Positions 57,931-64,000 of a DNA stretch of 64,000 nucleotides are shown here, piece by piece. The notes below the pieces were generated by a model. It saw only the letters and a program-made list of their open reading frames with translations, was not told where the DNA came from and did not search any database. The position numbers were made by a program, and so were the translations under genes. The first letter of the stretch is position 1. Each line of letters opens with the position of its first letter. Source of the DNA: Eucommia ulmoides (taxonomy: Eukaryota > Streptophyta > Magnoliopsida > Garryales > Eucommiaceae); NCBI GenBank assembly GCA_016647705.1, contig CM028340.1:11485001-11549000 (forward strand), in the 5' to 3' direction.

Positions 57931-58726
57931 TATTGAAATGGAGAAGAGGAAAATAGGTCAAATATGAGATTTCAATCATTTCATTTCTATATTTCTTCAT
58001 GATACAAAATAAGGAGATCCAAATATTTATATAGAATATGGTTAGGTTTGATATGCATTTTGCATTTCAGATCTAACAAAATATTATTATGTTATGTGAT
58101 GTGGATTTCTAGAAGCATCTTGAATCGATTGTGAATTTGTTGGTGAGTTTGTTATCGTCCTTTCGTAAGCTAGCCATGGGAGACTGAATGGCGAACTTGG
58201 ACTTTGGAGATTGAAAATGAGCAACAGGAAGACCATTGGTAAGAATATCATTCAACTGATTATAGGACGGAACATGAGCAAGTTGAATTACCTTGTTTTG
58301 AACTTTTTCTCTGATGAATTGATAGTCAACCTCGATGTGCTTTGTTCAGGCATGAAATACAGGATTAGTAGCCAAAGCTAAAGCTGATTGATTGTCGCAC
58401 CACAAAGTAGGAATGGAAGGGCTTTGGACTTGTAGATCCTTAAGGAGATAAGTCAACCAAGTAAGTTCAAATGTAGCTTGTGCTATCTCCCTATACTTAG
58501 CTTTTGTGAAAGATCTCGAAATACTAGGTTATTTTTTGGATAAACGGGAGATTAGATTTGCATCAAGTAATATACGATACCCTCCATCATCTCTTCTAAC
58601 AGTGTGATCTGCAGCCCAATCAGAGTCTAAAAAATCTTAAGTTCAAGGGTACTCATACTTTTGGTCAGCTCTGATACCATATTGAAGTAGAGAAGATGAA
58701 AATAGGCAAAGTCTAAGATTTCATTC

Positions 58727-58757
<31 letters not shown>

Positions 58758-58923
58758 CCACAATACAAAATAAGGCTAGATCCAAATATTTACACAAAAT
58801 TTGTTAGATTTGAAATGCATTTTGTATTTCAGATTTAACATATATAATCATATTCTGTTATATGAAGTGAATTTCTATAAGCATCTTGAATCAATTGTGA
58901 ATTTGTTGGTGAGTTTGTTATCA
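57931..58923 (-). mobile_element. Miniature Ty1/copia element with LTRs and RNase H only
   Basis: 993 bp element on the minus strand with a perfect target duplication TTAAT (57,926-57,930 and 58,924-58,928). 5' LTR 58,680-58,923, primer site TGGTATCAGAGC (58,668-58,679, perfect tRNA-Met form), internal region, 3' LTR 57,931-58,157. The LTRs start TGATAACAAACTC on the minus strand and align along their length; a TA microsatellite sits in the 5' LTR (58,734-58,757). Gag, protease, integrase and RT are absent. Confidence 0.92.
58160..58650 (-). pseudogene. Ty1/copia RNase H fragment of the miniature element
   Basis: The only coding remnant between the LTRs. Minus-strand reading: DSDWAADHTVRRDDGGYRIL (consensus DSDWAGxxxxRRSTxGY), NLISRLSKK, stop, AKYREIAQATFELTWLTYLL, PTLWCDNQSALALATNPVFH, stop, TKHIEVDYQFIREKV, QLAHVPSYNQLNDILTNGLP. 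This is the C-terminal RNase H domain that removes the RNA strand during reverse transcription. Two in-frame stops remain in an otherwise continuous frame, so the deletion left an intact RNase H module that later decayed. Confidence 0.9.
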
Positions 58924-59682
58924 TTAATTTGCACATTATATACTTAAATTTAATTTTCTCTTTGATTATAGAGAGGAGTAGTTGAATTCTTCTCTCCTGA
59001 TAAATGGTCCAACTCACTTGACAATAAGTTGTTGGACTTCAATCCAACATGCATAGTCTAATATGCCTATCTTGGGCATCATTGGACACCAAATGCATTA
59101 TTTTTCTTTTTAACTTACACTTTGGACCCCCTAAAGTTTTAGTTGCACTTTATACTATAATTTTCTTTTTCATTAAAACACATTATACCCCAAAATTATA
59201 AATTGTGTCATTATAAGTACAACCTTATGTAGAGAAAGAGAATTTTGAAAGCTTAAGGGCGCCATATATGCTGTAATTGAATTCAAGTGTGGAGTGAATG
59301 AGACATTGAATGTAAACTTGAGGTGTATAAAGTGAAAAAAAAAAAAAAGGAAATTTTTCCCACAATATTCCATATATATATATTCTTGCAAATAATGGAT
59401 ATGTCAAAACAAACGTCCACCATTCCAAATCCGAATTTGCATGGGTCCACAGTCCACAAGTGCATGCATGAAGATCAAATTCAACTTCTTCCCATGATAA
59501 GAGAATGTTATGGTGACCCATTTTGCCCTTTCCATGGCAATGGAGTCACATGCTTTTCTGACAATTTTTTTAAAAGAACTCCAAAATAACATACACACAC
59601 ATACACATATACGGGATATGTACAGATATACATGTACGCATATACATACATATATATATTCTATTCTCTCAACTTTTTAAAT
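58924..59682. other. Intergenic sequence upstream of the plus-strand MIR169
   Basis: No protein domain recognised. The open frames around 59,173-59,600 on both strands overlap each other and lack motifs. Near 59,590-59,660 there is a CA/TA microsatellite. Confidence 0.5.
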
Positions 59683-59692
59683 CTATAAATAG
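59683..59692 (+). promoter_or_regulatory. TATA box of the plus-strand MIR169
   Basis: CTATAAATAG about 85 bp before the hairpin base. Transcription would be expected to start about 30 bp downstream. Confidence 0.7.
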
Positions 59693-59776
59693 CTAAATGT
59701 CAAGCATTCTCATTGGGAAAAGCAAGAGACAAGAAAGAATGATATATGCTGAAGACAGTTTCTATATTGCGGGCAT

Positions 59777-59958
59777 TGCATGTACTGGAAGAGAGTGCAA
59801 CGAAGCCAAGGATGAATTGCCGGCAGCCATATATCAATATATATTATACATATATATACGTATAATGTATCTATATAGAGAGAGAGAGAGACTGATATAT
59901 GTGTATCGCTTGTCGGCAATTTATCCTTGGCTACGTTGGGCTCTTTTCTTTTCATGCA
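59777..59958 (+). ncRNA. MIR169: MIR169 precursor hairpin
   Basis: Long foldback with a miR169-type 21-mer on the 5' arm (59,803-59,823; AAGCCAAGGATGAATTGCCG-) and a near-perfect complement on the 3' arm (59,915-59,935; GGCAATTTATCCTTGGCTAC-), differing only by a G:U pair in the core. The lower stem pairs TGCATGTACTGGAAGAGAG (from 59,777) with CTCTTTTCTTTTCATGCA (to 59,958). ATATATCA and TGATATAT extend the stem towards a TA/GA-rich loop. miR169 targets NF-YA mRNAs and acts in nitrogen, drought and flowering responses in other plants. The 156-codon frame (59,697-60,167) across it is coincidental. Strand fits the TATA box at 59,683. Confidence 0.92.
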
Positions 59959-61329
59959 AAGCCACGCATATGAAAATCAACTCAACATCAAGGTTTGCGT
60001 TTGTAAAATTAGTTTTTGATCGATCTATATATATTTGTGTGTCTATATATATATATATATTGCTCTATATCTATATAAGTAAATATAGTGGAATGTTATT
60101 GTCACTCCAAGGACTTATTTATTTATTTTCATCCAAGGATGATAGGCACTTCAATTATAGGGGTTAGTCTTCTATCTTTGATTTTTTTTTTTTTATATAT
60201 ATTTGTTTATCCTATTTTCAGAGATTTATTTTTTAATCTTTGATAAAGTATATTTTAATTTTTGCTTGTACTTTAGTTGATTTTAACTAGATATATATCA
60301 AATATATACAAATTTAACATCTATCTAGTTGATATTATCTAGAATAGTAAACCGAGATAAAAAATTATAAATGAATTATTTTAAATATAATATAGTAATT
60401 GTGGGCTTGTAATAATTGTAAGCCATTCTCTCTTTTTTATGTGCTACTTTGTAGCTTGATTCTTATTATTATTATAAGAAATAAAAAATAAAATAAAAAT
60501 TGGTCGGTAGAATTTCAATAGTTTCATCGGTTATTTGAAAAATCTACAAAAACATCTTTTATTTTCAAAATATCACAAATACTCCCCGTAGACAGTTTTG
60601 AAATTAAAATTACAATTTTAACGTTATCATTATATTGTTAGAAATTAAATTTTCATTTATAATTATCTAATAATAAAAGTTGATTTTATCCTATTATCTA
60701 AACATTGTTACATGTTAAGGTCTTAGAATTTCTTATTTCCAGTGTATTTGTTTTCCTTTTTTAAAAAAAAAAAAAAAAGAACACCAAATTAAGTAAGAAA
60801 AATTTTAAATAAATTTTTTGAATGTTCCAACGTCCAACATTGTATCCCCAAAAACTTCTTGATTTGTTTTTTTTTTTCAATTTGATATTTTATTTTAAAA
60901 TTTGTGTTCATCGCTGACAGTCAATATTGTTTCTGAAGTATTTTTTTGTTTCTTTTCTTCATTTCTTTCAAGTATCTTTTTTCATAAATATATATATATA
61001 TATATATAGACCACATTTTAAGTGCTTGAGTTTAGTGTAAAAAAAATATTTTATAAGCATAAAAATATTTTATTTTTTTAATTTTGATGAAGAAAAAAAA
61101 TTATTTTTCTATTAAATAGGTGAAATTTTTTTAATTTTATACCCATGAATTGATTTTTTATTTTTATAGTTTTAAATGTCATAAAAAAGGAAGGGTAAAT
61201 AGGTCAAATAAAAATTAAATTATTAATTCGCCTAAGTTATGACATGCTTTTGGGATGTCGTTGTTGGGTTTCCAAAATGACAAGGGATATCAGTACTAGA
61301 TTTAAAATAAGAGGGATCTCATTAATTAT
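59959..61329. other. AT-rich sequence, no gene recognised
   Basis: The first few hundred bases are probably the rest of the MIR169 primary transcript. TA microsatellites lie near 60,043-60,060 and 60,988-61,009. No coding or RNA gene signal. Confidence 0.5.
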
Positions 61330-61890
61330 TGTGTTTAGGTAGGGAATTTGATAAATCCATAAAATTTGTAAATTATGGGAATTTAAAATTCTAAATTTTG
61401 AAATCTCATTATTTACTAATTTCTTGTTTAGATAATTTTTTAGATAAAGAATTTGATTATGTAATTTCATAATTCGTTTGTTTAGATAGACAAACATTTA
61501 TACACAGAATTTTAAAATCTATTAAATTTTAATAATAAAAAACTCATAATATAATTTTTATTTAGTAATTTAATAATATAATTTTTATACCTCTTTAGTA
61601 ATATAATTTTAATAATATAAATTTAATTATACATAACTATTTTAATATTTTGATTTTTATACCTATTTTACACTTAATAAAAATATAGAGAGAAGAGAGG
61701 GTTTTAAAATTCATACAATTACCAAAAAAATAAGATTGAAGTGAAATGGATGAGAAAATAAAAAAACTATCAAATTCTCTTATGGAAGAATTTAGAAATA
61801 ACATTATTTCTAAGGAATTTGCAAATCCCTTTTATTTCTCTATTTTACAAATGATGGATTTAAATTTCTACCCAAACGAAGAATTTAAAA
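61330..61890. mobile_element. Possible MITE
   Basis: GTGTTTAGGTAGGGAATTTG at the left resembles, inverted, TTTCTACCCAAACGAAG at the right. Interior copies of GTTTAGATA-like sequence suggest a self-complementary AT-rich element. No clear target duplication. Confidence 0.35.
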
Positions 61891-64000
61891 TTTTAAAATC
61901 TCTCCTTAAATTTTCTTACTTTCTTACCCACACATAAGAGGAGGCGTCACTAAAATTCAACCAATTGGGATTTTCCTAAATAAATACCATTTTAGAGGGA
62001 AAAATATATGGGCTTTAGCCCAAATGGGTGAAGAAGAGTCACTGGGTGTTTCCTTCTCATGTCGTGGGCCTTTGAGTTGGGCCCAAGTTTTATTAGCTTA
62101 ATTTGTTTATCTTTTGGGGGTTAATGAAATGCATTGAAAGGGCTTTAATTGATGCGTACAATGGGTGCTTCTAAATGTAGAATTGTGCATCCCTTCTAGC
62201 TAAAACAATCAAGGGAACATTGATGCCACTAAAAAATGTCTATTGTTACCCAATTATATTTTTGTAAGATGTAAAACATGAAATAAGAGTGCAAGTGAAT
62301 GATTGAGCACTGCCATTCATGCCTTTCTCTTTTTTTATGGTAAGGAGTTGAACTCTAAATCTTTTATAAGAGAGACTGGTTATATATCCATTAAATTACA
62401 AGTCTTGGAATGATACTTTCCTTTTTTTAATATATATACACACGCAAAAGATTTAATAACTTTGACATAAATTTTAATTTTTTAAGGTAATATGTTTAAT
62501 TAAAAAATTTAAAATTACAAAAGACGAAATTATCGATTCTTTAAGGTGCAAAATATAATGTTTCTCCTGGGTTTAAAAACATAGAGAGAGGAGAGAGAGA
62601 AAAAAAACATGAAATTGGCAGAGAACTAGTGGCGGAGTTACATAAGAAAAAAGGAAATTCCCCTCTTCCCTTTGAAAACTGACACTTAAAATTTAAATAA
62701 ATTAATTAATTAAAAAGTCTTCGTTGATTTATATAAATATCTAATAAAATTATTCCCCGATCCATTTTTTGGATTCATCGTTATAGAGAACATAAAAATT
62801 TTCTAGGTTTTTTAACATAAAATCTAAAAAAGAAAAAAAGTTCGAAACTCTAGGAAATTAGGATTTATGGAGGAAGTCTTCTTATGCCTCTTACATTCAA
62901 TTAATAATATAGACATATATACACACTGACTAATTAACTAGATTTGCAATTGAATTAAGTCATTCTTTTACTTATTTATTAATTGAAATTTATATTAAAA
63001 ATAATTATAAATACAAAAATTAGTAATCTATTTGTACAATTAGGTTTGAGGAAGAGGGAGATCAATAGTCACAAAGAAAGAAAAATAACGAAAAAATATG
63101 AGAAAAAAGTTATCAATTAAACCGTAGTCTTTATCTTAAAAAGTGTTTCAAAGTATTTGACAATTAAAATTTTATAAATTCAACATGTTGAAGTGAGACA
63201 AAAAGCAATTTGCCAATAATAATAAATTTTAATTTATTAAACTAATTTAGTTTCATTCAAAAAAATGTTTGGCCATGTAAAATTAGACAAACGCTTATTT
63301 CAGCCGTCTCTCTAATTAAGTACTTGTTTGAATATTCAAAAAGATTGAAAATTTGTATGAAGTCGGGAAAAGTCTCCCCTTGCAGCTTCCAAGAAACTCG
63401 AAATGTCAAGTTTGAAATATCTAATCACATTTGTTCCTTGTTGTCCCCATATTGGAAAAGAAAGGGCTAGAAGCTTATTGACTTGGTCTTTTTATTGACC
63501 ACTTGAATTCTAAAGTCAACGAACCACCAAGACAAAAAAAAAAAAAAAAAAAAATTGAACACGATAGTAGATATAAGTTGATTCACATTCCCCCTTAGAA
63601 TTTTTTGCTTGATGTATCCAGTGGAATTGCATTAATTCTGATTTTTGAATGTGGTGCGTGTTTGAATATTTTATGGGCTACTATTAATTGAATTAATTAT
63701 TTTATAAAAATAAATTAATGGATAGTTTATTACTTAAGCAGTTCAAATAATTAGTAATCATACTTTGATTTGAACTGTGGCGTCTTTTATGTAAAAATCT
63801 AGTTAAGTGGCAAGTGTAGATTTAGGATTTCGTTGAAACTCGTTATGAGATGGCCCAATGAGAAACCCTAATATATATAACTAAGTCTCCTCTCTAATCT
63901 AGATTAAAGAGTTTCTTCCTATTAAAAGCTGTCACCACAATAATTTAGATCATAGGGAGGAAGACCTAGTTAGTAATCCACTGCAACAGATTCAATCTCC
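61891..64000. other. AT-rich sequence, no gene recognised
   Basis: No coding frame of note. AACCCTAATATATATAACTAAG near 63,863 could be a promoter TATA region of something beginning beyond the window. A run of A bases lies at 63,534-63,554. Confidence 0.4.

Noticed and set aside
59697..60167. 156-codon open frame on the plus strand
   Set aside because: It runs straight through the MIR169 hairpin and TA/GA repeats, with low-complexity composition (many Y and I residues). The hairpin explains the sequence.
63860..64000. Possible promoter and gene start at the window end
   Set aside because: A TATA-like ATATATATAA is present but nothing downstream can be read before the window ends; kept only as a remark.

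Overview
This is a stretch of nuclear DNA from a flowering plant, probably a eudicot. It is very AT-rich and contains plant-specific LTR retrotransposons (Ty1/copia with a tRNA-Met primer site, Ty3/gypsy of the Athila and Tat types), an L1-type LINE with an RNase H tail, Mutator-type sequences, MITEs and two MIR169 hairpins. I found no intact host protein-coding gene. The likely working host loci are the two microRNA genes. Nearly everything else is transposable-element DNA in various states of decay, and almost every open frame is a shadow or a broken piece of an element.

Layout. 1-2.2 kb: Mutator-like transposase remnant (minus) and a ~187 bp tandem repeat. 2.96-11.76 kb: Athila-like Ty3/gypsy element on the minus strand with decayed protease, RT, RNase H and integrase, split by a 2.4 kb copia-type solo LTR (8909-11315). 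12.1-14.3 kb: second solo LTR of that family in the opposite orientation. 15.3-19.3 kb: broken LTRs and a copia pol fragment. 20.3-22.6 kb: LINE with its RT deleted. 22.6-23.8 kb: truncated copia element.

25,216-48,883 is one nested composite. A SIRE/Maximus-like Ty1/copia element (plus strand, ~3.4 kb LTRs, near-matching 5 bp target duplication) carries in each LTR a ~1.3 kb Pack-MULE with a perfect 10 bp target duplication. The Pack-MULE contains a captured fragment of a CLC-type chloride/nitrate transporter gene. The copia 5' LTR was later split by a gag-only Tat-type gypsy element (27,834-37,963, TSD ATTTC), which was itself hit by a 797 bp solo LTR (TSD ATAAT). The copia gag was hit by a 1.46 kb Athila-type solo LTR (TSD GTCCT).

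49-64 kb is less crowded. It has MITE-like elements, a 2.4 kb terminal-inverted-repeat element containing an unidentified GC-rich exon-like block, a solo LTR with perfect TSD ATTAG, and a 993 bp internally deleted copia element with perfect TSD TTAAT. Two MIR169 hairpins are transcribed away from each other (53,846-53,985 minus; 59,777-59,958 plus), each about 85-100 bp downstream of a CTATAAATA box. Retrotransposon insertions lie between them, and the TIR element ends against one hairpin.

Boundaries supported by target duplications and LTR termini are base-precise. Those of degraded fragments are approximate, and identities rest on reading the translations by eye.
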